Assembly (NCBI GenBank): GCA_002104935.1
Contig: MCGT01000014.1
Span: 124,001 to 188,000, forward strand
Source of the DNA: Hesseltinella vesiculosa
Taxonomy: Eukaryota > Mucoromycota > Mucoromycetes > Mucorales > Cunninghamellaceae
Length of the DNA: 64,000 nt
Direction of reading: 5' to 3'
The notes under the pieces are model-generated. The model saw nothing but the letters and a program-made list of their open reading frames with translations. It was not told the origin of the DNA and searched no databases. Both the position numbers and the translations under genes were made by a program. Of the stretch, positions 1 to 10,446 are shown piece by piece (the stretch's first letter is position 1; the number at the start of each line of letters is the position of its first letter).

Positions 1-1115
1 GCCTCAAGGCTGTGACCACCAATGCTCCTGATTACGATACGTTGATGGTAATTAAAACTCAGAGGAGAACCAGACGACCAACCACCCTCCACTAGATTTT
101 GGCAGCTGCTCGGCGCCTGTACAAACCTGCGGCCACAAGAAAACTGCGCATTGATCAAGTGGTGGATTTGAACCGTCGATTCTTACTGGGCTATCGTTAC
201 TTCAAGGACGATCCTCAATGCAAGGAATTGGCCAGCAAGGTCAAGGCTTACAACAACCAACTCAAATACTTTGGCATGCATGACCATCAAGTCAGCCGCA
301 CCGAATCCTCTCTGTTCTCAGCTGCCCCCATCCTGATCAGCCGTCTGGTCCGCCTTGTGATTCTGGCCATTCTTGGCTTTCCTGCGTAAGCACGAACGAT
401 GAAAAAGCCTGGGCTGGACTGACCTGTCTTTTTAGCTTAATTCTGAACGCGCCCATGATGCTTGTTGTGCGCATGATCAGTTTGAAGAAACAAAAAGGTA
501 AGACATCACCTGTACAAAGCATCCTGCTCACGCCTCCTCTTTGTTCCAGAGGCCCTGGCTGGTTCGAGTGTGAAGGTTGCTGCACGTGATGTACTGGCTT
601 CTTGGAAGGTGATCGTGGCCCTTGTGGTGTTTCCCTTGTTGTATGGAAGCTACTCGGTGCTACTAATGCTGTACCTATGGCGCTTGCGCGGCCTTGGACT
701 GAAAGCCACCTTGGGATGGGGTGCCTTGTCGTTTGCCATCCAGCCCTTTTTTGCCTATGCCGGTGTCCGACTTGTGGAAACCGGTTTGGAGCTGCTCAAA
801 TCACTGAAGCCTTTGATGATGGCCGTCTTGGACCCCGATGCTGCCTCCAGCCTGCGCACCATGCGTGAACACCTCTCGGAAGACGTCACCCAATTTGTCA
901 ACGCCCACGGCCCCGAAGTCTTTTCCAGCGACTTTGACCCTCACCGATACGATCATCTGGAAGAACGGAAAAAGGCGGCCGAGGCCTGGCAGTGGCGCGG
1001 TCTGTTCCAGCACAACAAGGCAGAGCTGATCCAGCACTGGTTTGACGACAGCGCCCTCTTCCACTTTCATTCCCACTCCTCCTCTGAAGACACCGATGAC
1101 GACCTTCACCATTAG
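1..1115 (+). CDS. Glycerol-3-phosphate/dihydroxyacetone-phosphate acyltransferase, C-terminal part (Gpt2/Sct1 type)
   Basis: Cut off at the left edge; about 320 C-terminal residues are visible. This ER enzyme makes lysophosphatidic acid, the first step of glycerolipid synthesis. Exons are read as 1-47, 96-385, 436-497 and 550-1115; all introns are GT-AG and phases join cleanly. The family signs are the block VTTNAPDYDTL followed by AARRLYKP, the segment LILNAPMM, and the later block VAARDVLASWKV, all typical of fungal GPATs. Several hydrophobic stretches in the last two exons fit the membrane helices of this enzyme. The catalytic HX4D acyltransferase motifs lie upstream of the window. The tail is acidic and His/Ser-rich. 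Assignment is from motif recognition; Gpt2 and Sct1 cannot be told apart here. Confidence 0.85.
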
Positions 1116-2421
1116 CATATCGCATGAGTAATAAAAAAAAGTACTTTTTTTCTAAGCCGCCTTCAGCCAGTCCCCCTCGAGCAAAGGGCCACTCGTTCCA
1201 AAAAGGGGGCACCGCACTCTTGATCAAGTCTATTTTTACTGGCATGAAGAGTTTATTTAGAGCAAATTGGCACTTTGATTTTTTATTAGAACGCCTGGAG
1301 GAAATGTCGTTTTTTTTTAGCTGGAGAATGGGAGGTGTCGAAGTGCAACTTGTGAAGTGTTGGCTGGGCAACCTTTATCCATCGGCCTGATTTTGTCAAC
1401 ACCACCCTAGCCCATGCAGTTGCGCACCCCTACAAACTCCCCCACCGACCTGATCGTTCAAAATTTCTGTGCAGCGTTTTTTTTTTTTTTTTTTCATCTT
1501 GAAAAAAAAAAGATTTGGCTGGCACACGTATGGCAATCAGTGAATACTACCCTCCCTCTTACAAATTAGGTGTAATCTAACGTCCCAAATGGATGAAGAA
1601 AAGCCTGTTGACAAGCTGGTCCATGTCTCACTTGACAATGGCGATCCCAGCTGGTCAAGAACACGCCTGGAAGCGATCGAGAGGCACAGCGCGGAGACTG
1701 AATTTGACCAGCCCACCTTCTTTTTTTGGAAGCAAGGCTCCTACGGAGGTGTTTCGAGGAAAACATATTTTTTGGACTTATGGCCGGGGAACCTCTTTCA
1801 TTTATCAAAAAAAATAATAGAAAGAAAAGAAAATGCCTTGAATGGGCCCACACGAACCTGTTCACCAAAGCCACAGCCAAAAAAGGAGATTCAATGTCCG
1901 AGGCTCTGTTTCTTCTTAGCCCCTTTTTTGTCCAGGCAACGGTGCAGAAGCAGTGGGCCATGTAATTAAATTGATTTTCAAGGACCACGTGCAAAAGGCA
2001 GGTGAGATGGTAGGAAGGGGTATATAGGCTGTCAAATCACAGGGGTAGCTGAATACATATAATAAAGGGTATTGCGCAGCGTTCGGAATGCTCAGGAATG
2101 ACCAGTGATGACAACTTCGTCACTCCTTGGGAAAGTGTCGCTTTGCTCAGGCAATCCATGTCTAGATGATATCAAGATGGTGGCAGGAATCAAAGGAAAA
2201 TTAATGTTGATCAGAATGAAACATAGTCACCCGGGCTCATGAGCATCAAACCGCTGCTCTTTCTTACCCATTTATTTCATGACCCCCCGTTTTGGAATGC
2301 CCTTACTTTTTTTTTTTTTTTTTTAAAAAAAAAAGGCTTCTTTTTGCTTTTCTTTCTTTCTTCCACACTCTCCCGCTTATTGCTGAACGAAAATAAAAAC
2401 AAAAAAAAAGTCTAAACAGAA
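1116..2421. other. Intergenic region with a dispersed repeat copy
   Basis: No convincing gene. It holds one copy of a dispersed repeat (about 1277-1494), long T and A runs at about 1477-1510 and 2308-2333, and a T-rich stretch just before the next start codon. Open frames at 1566-1994 on both strands overlap each other and look like chance. Confidence 0.6.
1277..1494 (+). repeat. Dispersed short repeat, copy C
   Basis: Shares an ordered series of blocks with 49011-49247 and 60519-60766: CGCCTGG near the start, AGCTG(A/G), GGAGGTGTC, GTTGGCTGGGCAACCTTT, an ATCG(G/A)CCT-ATTTT-TCA block, then GTGCAGCGTTT running into a long T tract. This copy is the most diverged of the three full-length ones. 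No coding capacity and no obvious terminal inverted repeats. Confidence 0.7.
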
Positions 2422-3276
2422 ATGGGGCATCTGAACCGTCTGCCGTTGGAGCTGATGCAGATTTTGATTGATTTGCTGGATGTTGCCAGCCTTTGCCAGC
2501 TGAGTCGAGTCAATCAGCGATGGTATGAGCCATGCATGAATCAGATCTACGACTCGCCATTGCTGACGACCAAAAAGAAACACGACAGCTTTTTTGAATG
2601 CACCAATGAGCGCACACAACGCCTTGTCCGACGCTTGCATCTCAAATCAACATGGATTACAAATGCGCAGCTGCAGCAACTGAAGCATTGCCATCGCCTG
2701 TCTCGGCTCCAATTGGATCATTGTCCCCACCTGTTGCCAAGCAGTCTGGATCTGGTCATCTCAGGCTGCGTGATGTCGATCCAACACATGTCTCTGGCCA
2801 ACAACCAGCTCTCACAATCCACCCTGAGGCTTCTGGGGCTGGCAAGCGCCAACGGCCAGCTCCGCTACTTGGACCTGCGTAACACAATGATCCGACCGTG
2901 CGGAGCGATAGATGCGTCTCATCATCTGGACGCTTTGCTGCTGCCAGGCTGGGGCTTATTTTATCGCCATAGCCTTGCTCATTTAGATCTGTCCTACTGC
3001 AATTGGGTAGATGATACCACGCTGGCCAATCTTGCCCAGGCTTTGCCCCTGCTCCAGTTTATAAGTTTACGCTGGTGCCAACGTTTGTCCGACAAGGCCG
3101 TTGGTCATCTGATCCAGCAGCTCAAACACCTCAACATGATCGATCTGTGCTTTGTTTCGAGCATCAATCGGCACAGCAATGCGCACCGCTTGCTCCGTTT
3201 GAATCCCTGGCTGCAGAAAATCGGCTTCACGTTTGAATGCAAATCCATTTGGCTCCAACGAAACAAAGTCCTGTAG
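2422..3276 (+). CDS. F-box/leucine-rich-repeat protein
   Basis: Single exon, 284 aa. Residues about 4-45 look like an F-box (LPLELMQILIDLLDVASLCQ, then RVNQRWYEP), the module that binds Skp1 in SCF ubiquitin ligases. From about residue 75 onward there are irregular leucine-rich repeats with Cys-containing ends of the FBXL type (for example LSRLQLDHCPHL, LAHLDLSYCNWVDD, FISLRWCQRLSD), which would choose the substrate. The start is the first ATG after a T/A-rich leader and opens directly into the F-box. The gene lies alone between intergenic stretches. The target is unknown, and no specific orthologue such as Grr1 or Amn1 can be claimed. Confidence 0.8.
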   Translation: MGHLNRLPLELMQILIDLLDVASLCQLSRVNQRWYEPCMNQIYDSPLLTTKKKHDSFFECTNERTQRLVRRLHLKSTWITNAQLQQLKHCHRLSRLQLDHCPHLLPSSLDLVISGCVMSIQHMSLANNQLSQSTLRLLGLASANGQLRYLDLRNTMIRPCGAIDASHHLDALLLPGWGLFYRHSLAHLDLSYCNWVDDTTLANLAQALPLLQFISLRWCQRLSDKAVGHLIQQLKHLNMIDLCFVSSINRHSNAHRLLRLNPWLQKIGFTFECKSIWLQRNKVL

Positions 3277-3596
3277 CCCGGCTTTATTTTTTCCTTTTTA
3301 TTTTCAAAAGAAGGTTTTCTTTGCATTGTAGAAATATGCCTGACTCATCATCATGGTAGTAAAAGTTTTTAATGCCTGGAGAGCAATTTGCGCTCTCACT
3401 TGGAATTCTGCGCGTGTGACAATCAGCCAACCTAAAACCAGCACGGGATGGAGCAAAAAATGCTCACCTTCACCCCGCTGGCCGGGATGAATAAAACGAG
3501 GCGTCCATTTTTTTTTTTTTTTTTTTACTGTTTCTTTTATTATTTCCACCCATTTCTATTTCCAATACCATCCAAACCAGTAGTCTTTCATCAATA

Positions 3597-6500
3597 ATGT
3601 CTCGCTATCATGTCAGTGTCAGCATTACTGGCATGACTTGTCAGCATTGCGTCCAAGCCATCACCCGTGGTTTGGAAAGTTTAGATCGATCTTCCCATAT
3701 CCACGTCGATTTAGAGAAGCGATCGGCACACCTGCAACTGGACGGCTGGTCTTCTGTCGATGATATCAAGCGCCAAGTAGCTCGCACCATTGAAGATCTT
3801 GGCTACGATGCCGGCACTCCTTTTGTGTTTACTGAGCAAGATCGGCTGGAGGCGCGGTTCCATGTGGACGGCATGACTTGCTCCAGCTGCGTCAACAGCG
3901 TCCAGACAGCGCTATCCACCCACCCTTATGTGGTTCAAGATTCTGTACAGGTCGACCTAGCAACTGGCATGGTTACATTCCTGATCAAGCACTTCCCATT
4001 GCCACAACAGGAACAACAAGAACTCGTCGCCGCCATTCAAGATCTCGGCTACGATGTGCTGGAGGCCACGTTTGCCATGGGCGCCAACGACGTGAACCAG
4101 CCTGTCATGGCTGGCCAACCATCCGCAGCTGACCCCGACGACTCTGTTGCATCCACATACCAGCTTGCCACTCTTTCCCTCCTGGGCATGACCTGCTCTC
4201 ACTGTGTCAACACCATCACCAACGGTCTGCGGTCCTTGCCTGGGGTCGTACCTGAATCCGTCCAAGTCAGCCTGGATCACCACTCTGCCAAGCTCCTGTG
4301 CCACAAAGATGCCAACGTCACTAGTCAATTACTTGTGGACACCATCGAGGAACTTGGGTACGACGTTGCACAGACACCTCGCATTGTGCCAGCCTCTTCC
4401 TCCTCCTCCACCGCCACACTCGTTCGTCCCGACCCTGACCCATCATCTCCTGCAAGCTCTGATGGTGAGCAAGGAAACTGGGCCAAAGTGGTGATGCGTG
4501 TCGGTGGCATGACTTGCGAAAGCTGCGTGGCCAGCGTGACCGATGCCCTCTCCTCCTTACCCAATGTCCAGCCCGGGTCGGTCCAAGTCCGGCTCGAAAC
4601 CGAAATGGCTATGGTCGTCTGCAAGCAACCTGATCTGATGGCGATCCGCGAATTGATCGAGTCCCGTGGCTATGAAGTCGACAACATGCAACTCTTGCAT
4701 AACCTGACGCTCCCTGCTCCTCTTTTAAATACTGACTCTCCCATGTCATCGCCTCCCAGGTAAACATTCCTCTTTTTATTAATGAGTAGGCTGACCCCAT
4801 TTCTCTCTCTCCCTTTTGGCCATAGATCATTGCGCAAACCTTCCTTATCACCTTCTCTCCACAGCCTTGGTGCGGTGTCGGTGGTGGCGGACGGCCCCAG
4901 CAAGAAGAAGAAGGTGACCATGACGATTACAGGGATGACCTGTGCAAGCTGCGTACGCACGTTGGAAAAGGGGTTGGCCAAGTTGCCCAGTGTCGACGCA
5001 TCCTCAATCAAGGTGAACTTGCTGACTGGCAGCGCCTCCATGCAAGCCTATGGTGATGCCCTGACATCAGACGACGTGGCTCATGCTGTCGACAATTTGG
5101 GCTACACCACCTCCAACATCACCTTTGTCGACGACGGTCCGCGCAATGTCCAGCTACAGCAACCCGCCTTCGAAACCAAGATGATCATTTCCGGGATGTA
5201 CTGCCCTTCGTGTGTGGCCAAGGTCGAGTCCGTTCTGTCAGGGCTCCCAGGGGTCATTGTCAAGTCCATCCACATCGATCTCGACTCGGGCATCACCAGC
5301 TTTTCCATGAACAAAGATACCTTGACCCGCCAGCGCCTGTCCAAGGAGATCCAGCAATTGGGCTTTGCTGCCGACAGCATTGACATTCGCAAGACGGCTA
5401 CTGACGACACTTCGTCTGACAAGAACGAAAACATGCCTGCCCTGGTGACTTCTCGACTGACCGTGACCGGCATGACCTGTAGCTCGTGTGTGGCCAACAT
5501 CGAACGTGTGATGCTCAAGCAGCCTGGCGTGCAGCAATGCCAAGTCAACCTGCTGGCCAAGATGGCGGTGCTCGTGCACGACCCTCAAATCATCGGTGTG
5601 CGAGACCTGGCCAACATGATCGAACAAATCGGCTACAAGGCTGAAGTCGCTCAAGATGCCACAGCCGACGCCCTCGCCGACCAACGCCAAGCCATGCGCC
5701 AGGCCCTCGACCAAGAAATCAGTGTCCTCAAACGCCGCTTCCTGTGGTCTCTTTTGTTTGCCGTGCCTACCGTCTTGATTGCCATGATCTTCCTGATGGC
5801 CCTCCCAGCCTCCAACCCGGTGTACCAAGCCTTCATGCACAACATCTCGCCCGGCCTGACTGTGGGTGACCTTGTCCTGTTCCTCCTGGCCACGCCTGTG
5901 CAGTTCTGGCTAGGTGCCGTCTTTTATAAGAAAGCCTGGGGTTCGCTGTATCGCTCGCACACCGCCAACATGGAGACCCTCGTTGCTCTCGGCACCACTG
6001 TAGCCTACGGCGCATCTCTGGGCACCGTGATCGCTAACATGGTGCGTGCCTCCGCCACTGCTTCCTCCATGATCATGACCTCCATGCCCACGGACGAAAG
6101 CAACGGCATGAACATCCACATGAACAATTTCGAAACCAGTGTGCTCCTCATCACCTTTATCCATCTGGGCAAATGGATGGAAGCCGTCGCCAAGGGTAAG
6201 ACTGCCGAAACCATCACCAAGCTCATGGATCTCCAGCCCGAACAAGCCATCCTGGTCAACGTAAAGAAACAAGGCGACGAAGAAGTCCTTATTGAACAAG
6301 CCATCGAAGCCTCCTCTATTCAAGGTAAGAATGACACGACCCAAACCCAGCCGATGTCTCACTTTTTTTTTTTTTTTTTATCGCGTTGACCCCAGTGGGT
6401 GATCTCCTCAAAGTGAATGCGGGTGGACGAATTCCCTGTGATGGAAAACTCTGGCGAGGAACCACCACGACCGATGAATCCATGATCACCGGTGAATCTG

Positions 6501-8415
6501 TGCCGGTGACCAAGCAAGTGGGCGACGAGCTGATCAGTGCCACCATCAACGTCACTTCTCCCATTTACATGCGTGCTCTGCGCGTTGGGTCGGACACCAC
6601 CCTGGCACGTATCATCCAACTGGTCCAAGATGCCCAAGCGTCGCCCAAGGCTCCCATCGAACATCTGGCCGATAAGATCTCAAGCGTGTTTGTGCCTGTG
6701 GTGATTGTCCTGGCCCTTGCCACCTTTATCATTTGGCAAGTGCTCTCCGTCAAGAATATGTATCCTTCCTCCTGGGTCCCTGAAGGTGAAAATGGAACCG
6801 TCTTTTCCGTCATGCTGGCCGTCTCTATCCTTGTCATTGCCTGTCCTTGTGGCCTTGGCTTGGCCAGCCCAACAGGTAAAAAAAAAAAAAAAAAAGGAAA
6901 CACCGGTTTTAACCCGGCTTCTTCCCTCTCACAGCCATCATGGTCGGCACAGGTGTGGCGGCTCGGTATGGCATTCTCGTAAAAGGCGGTGGCTTCGCAT
7001 TGGAAATGGCCAACCGAATGACAACCGTTGCTTTTGACAAAACTGGCACCTTGACCCTCGGCAAACCAGAAGTAACCGATCACTGGCTGAATGACCACGG
7101 CCAGGCCAGCGACGACACGGCATTCTGGAAAATCCTCGGTCGCCTGGCCTCCATCAGCAACCACCCATTGTCCAAGGCAATGGAAAAACATGCACAAGCC
7201 AAGCTCATGGCTGAAGGAGACGTCGACACCAGCTCGGTCGAAACACGCCATGATGACGAAAAGGACAAAGACAACCAACGCGATTGGTACCAAGGCATCA
7301 CTGTCGTCCATGGCAAGGAAGTCGCTGGCCGTGGTGTGCAAGCAACCGTGACCCTGACGGCTGACCTGGCTGGTCAGCTGACTGGCAAGCTCCGAGGTAA
7401 CCGCGCTCTCAATGTGTTCCTCGGTAACCAGGCCTGGATGAACGAAAACCACGCTCGTTACGACACTGCCAAGCAAGCGGCCGAGCAACACGAACAGCAA
7501 CTGGCCTGGCAAGACCAAGGCAAGTCGTTGGTGATGGTGGCCGCGTCGCCTGTGGCTGGACCGGTCGACCCCGATACTAGCGCAAGTCATGAAGACGGGT
7601 GCCGCAATGTCTGTGCTTGCCTGGTTTGTCACTGCAGTACGTCGTCCCTGTGTTGTAGCGCCTCTAAAACCATGATGCTTGCCCAAGTGGCCCTTGCCGA
7701 TGTTCCTCGACCTGAAGCCATTCAAGTCATCGATGGCCTCCGCCGCCTTGGTATCGATGTGTGGATGATTACCGGTGACAATGAACGCACTGCTGGCGTG
7801 GTGGCCACCCAGCTCGGTATCGACCGTGAGCGCGTGCTGGCCGGTGTCAAGCCCGAACAAAAAGCCGACAAAATCAGCAACCTCCAGCGCCGTGGTCGAC
7901 CCACCCAGCCCAAGTCCCGCTCTTGGTCGCACCCCTTTGGCTCCTCCACCACCAAATACGAACGCTCAGTAGTGGCCATGATTGGCGATGGTATCAACGA
8001 CTCGCCTGCGCTTGCTCAAGCGGACTTGGGGTAAGTGACAAACACAACATCGGAGGCTCACATCAAACGTGCTGATCCGTCTTTTTTTTTCTGTAGGATT
8101 TCCGTCGGTTCGGCCACAGACATTGCCATGGAGGCTGCCAGTATTGTGCTGATTCGCAATAACCTGATGGATTTATTGACCATGTACGCCATTGCCAAGA
8201 CGGTTGTGCGCCGGATCCGCTTGAACTTTGTGTGGGCTTTTCTTTACAACGCGTGTGCCATCCCCATTGCGTCTGGCATTCTGTACCCTGCTGTCGGCAC
8301 CACCATGCCTCCTTACATTGCTGGTGTGGCCATGGTCCTGTCTAGTATTACTGTTGTGTGTTCCAGCCTGCTTCTGCGCCTGTACCGCCCTCCTACTTTC
8401 AACAACACCCAATAG
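3597..8415 (+). CDS. Copper-transporting P1B-type ATPase (Ccc2/ATP7 family) with seven HMA domains
   Basis: Exons 3597-4759, 4826-6324, 6396-6875, 6935-8030, 8097-8415 give 1518 aa. The enzyme pumps Cu(I) into the late secretory pathway (Golgi) to load cuproenzymes. Seven N-terminal heavy-metal-associated domains are visible by their MxCxxC loops near residues 12, 92, 197, 304, 424, 511 and 603. The ATPase core follows: TGES at about 919-922 (actuator), the CPC transport motif at about 1037-1039, DKTGTLT with the phosphorylated Asp at about 1082, an SxHPL motif, and GDGINDSPAL at about 1398. Fungal Ccc2 proteins usually have two or three HMA domains. A Cys-rich stretch (C1270-C1288) sits in the catalytic loop before the phosphorylation domain resumes. 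Introns carry long T or A runs. Confidence 0.95.
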
Positions 8416-8914
8416 ACTCTTTTGTATTTTTTTTTATTTACCCGTCGCCGGCTATGCCGCCTCTCCATATCCATTTCCATAATAAAGTAGCCAATGACGC
8501 CCAGGCATCTCATCTTTTTAGTGATGCATCACTGACCATGTGATGGCAAGACCGACACAAGCAAACGTTCACGAAATGAAAACCGAGCTGCGGCGTGATT
8601 GCTCTTTGTTGGACGCATGAAAGAGAGCATTTGAGTTTGTAGCTGGGGGGTTTTCTTCAGCGACCGCCCGCCAAGTCCTGGTCTCATGGATTCATTTGCA
8701 TAATTCGGCATCATCATAACACTGGCTCTGGTGGTCCAGGGACTTTACGTCCTTGGCATGAAACGAGAGATGACCACAAAACTCAATCATATACTATCCC
8801 CTGCTGTCATTGGCTGCGGAGCATCTGCCAAAAAAAATAGGAAAGCTCTTTTTTTTTTAAGTCGAAAAAGCGCACGCCAGCACTTTTTTTTTTGAACTCT
8901 TGCTTCACTGCATC
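8416..8914. other. Intergenic region
   Basis: About 500 bp between the copper ATPase stop and the Caf16-like start. T and A homopolymers and an AATAAA-like sequence at about 8481 (possible polyadenylation of the ATPase transcript). No gene seen. Confidence 0.6.
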
Positions 8915-9928
8915 ATGGCTGATCAGAATGGACTTGCCAAAGATTATGAATATGCTGTGGATGTACAGCAGCTTTCGTTTGACTATGGTGGCCCTGCGAT
9001 CCTAGACAACATCAATCTTCGCCTGCCTCCGGGCAGCCGCTGCATTCTGGTAGGTGCCAATGGAGCTGGCAAAACAACTCTTTTACGTATCTTGGGCGGC
9101 AAGCGTATGATTAAAAGCAGCCATGTCAATGTGCTTGGGAAAAATGTGTTTACCGAAGTGCCAAACGTAAGGAAAAAGTCACACGATCCATTCCATCACT
9201 AGATCTCTCAGACTCCCTCCTTCTATGCCAGGCTACCTATCTTGGAACGGAATGGTTGGAGCGATCATGCACTCGGGCTGATTTATCGGTGGATTATCTG
9301 TTATACAGCATGGGTAGCCAAAGATGGCCGGATCGAACGAGACGGCTGCTGGAAGTGCTGGATGTGGATCTAAGCTGGCGGTTGCATCAAGTCTCGGATG
9401 GCCAGCGCCGTCGTGTGCAATTGGTGATGGGTCTCCTTCAGCCCTGGGAAATCTTGCTGCTGGATGAAGTCACAGTGGATCTGGACATCCTGGTGCGATC
9501 TGATTTTCTGCAGTTTCTGAAAGAAGAAACCGAAATTCGTGGCGCGTCGATCGTGTATGCCACGCACATCTTTGATGGTAACCTCTTGAAAACAAGCAAT
9601 CCCAGATCCGCTCAGTAGGATGTTTCGGATGATAGGTCTAGGCAGCTGGCCCACCCATGTGGCTCACGTGACCGAAGGGTCCATTCAGGAATTTCGAACC
9701 ATGGACGATTTTGAAGAACTGGAGCAAGCCAAGCAGGATCATGTTCGAGATGAACGGCTGGATTCGCCCTTTATGGAAGTCTGTTACAAATGGCTGCGTG
9801 AGGACCGAGAAAAGTTGCGCAACAGAAAGCCAATTGACCCCGAGACTGGCCTACCTCACACCAAATGGGACGAATTGAGTGCCAACATGAAAAAGTATGG
9901 TGACAAGTACTACAATTATTGGAAGTGA
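8915..9928 (+). CDS. Caf16-type soluble ABC ATPase
   Basis: Exons 8915-9166, 9232-9577, 9636-9928; 296 aa with a single ABC domain and no membrane segments. The Walker A motif GANGAGKT is at residues 47-54, the signature is a variant [10 protein letters not shown], and Walker B is LLLDEV, followed by the switch region YATHIFDG and WPTHVAHV. This arrangement matches S. cerevisiae Caf16, a CCR4-NOT-associated ABC ATPase, and related plant ABCI proteins. The C-terminal tail (LREDREK through to [11 protein letters not shown]) is also typical of the fungal family. The third exon start was chosen because it restores the [10 protein letters not shown] join. The biochemical role is not well defined in the family. 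Confidence 0.88.
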
Positions 9929-10446
9929 TGGATGATCCTTGGTTTGGGCCTAATTTTGAAAATAATCCAACCCGTGGGCTTTCCTGTTTGTTTCCGATGT
10001 TTCCCAGGTCTCCAAAACTATGCTGTTGAGATTAAAATTTCGTGTTTGTCATTGTCATGCACTTAAAAAAAGAGGAGGACAAGAAAAAATTAGCCTCGGC
10101 AGGCTAGCTCTGGAACCCTTTCTTTTTCTGTTTTTGGTATGACATTGTCACACATGCAGTCACAACAATATGTTTCTTACTTTTTTCTTTTTGATGAGTG
10201 CATCACCACTGTTGCTTGCAAAAGGTGAAAAGGAAAAGAAAATGCGGGGAAAATTTGGTCCATGTCTTTTTGCTGGAAATGCCCACTGGTTGCTGGTTGC
10301 ACAAATTGACGGGGTTTGTGGCGGGGATGGCAATTGCAGAAGGCTGCTCAACCTTTTTGTTTCTCTTCTCACTTTTTTTGTGTGTAGATCCTTTTTCTCT
10401 CTTGTGTGCTGTCTTCATCTGTTAAACCAAAAAGGGCCGATCAACC
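9929..10446. other. Intergenic region
   Basis: About 520 bp with no supported gene. The end nearer 10447 is pyrimidine-rich and likely holds the promoter and leader of the next gene. Confidence 0.55.

Noticed and set aside
6565..7932. 455-codon open frame on the minus strand inside the copper ATPase gene
   Set aside because: It is the antisense shadow of conserved ATPase exons and spans real introns; the product has no family features.
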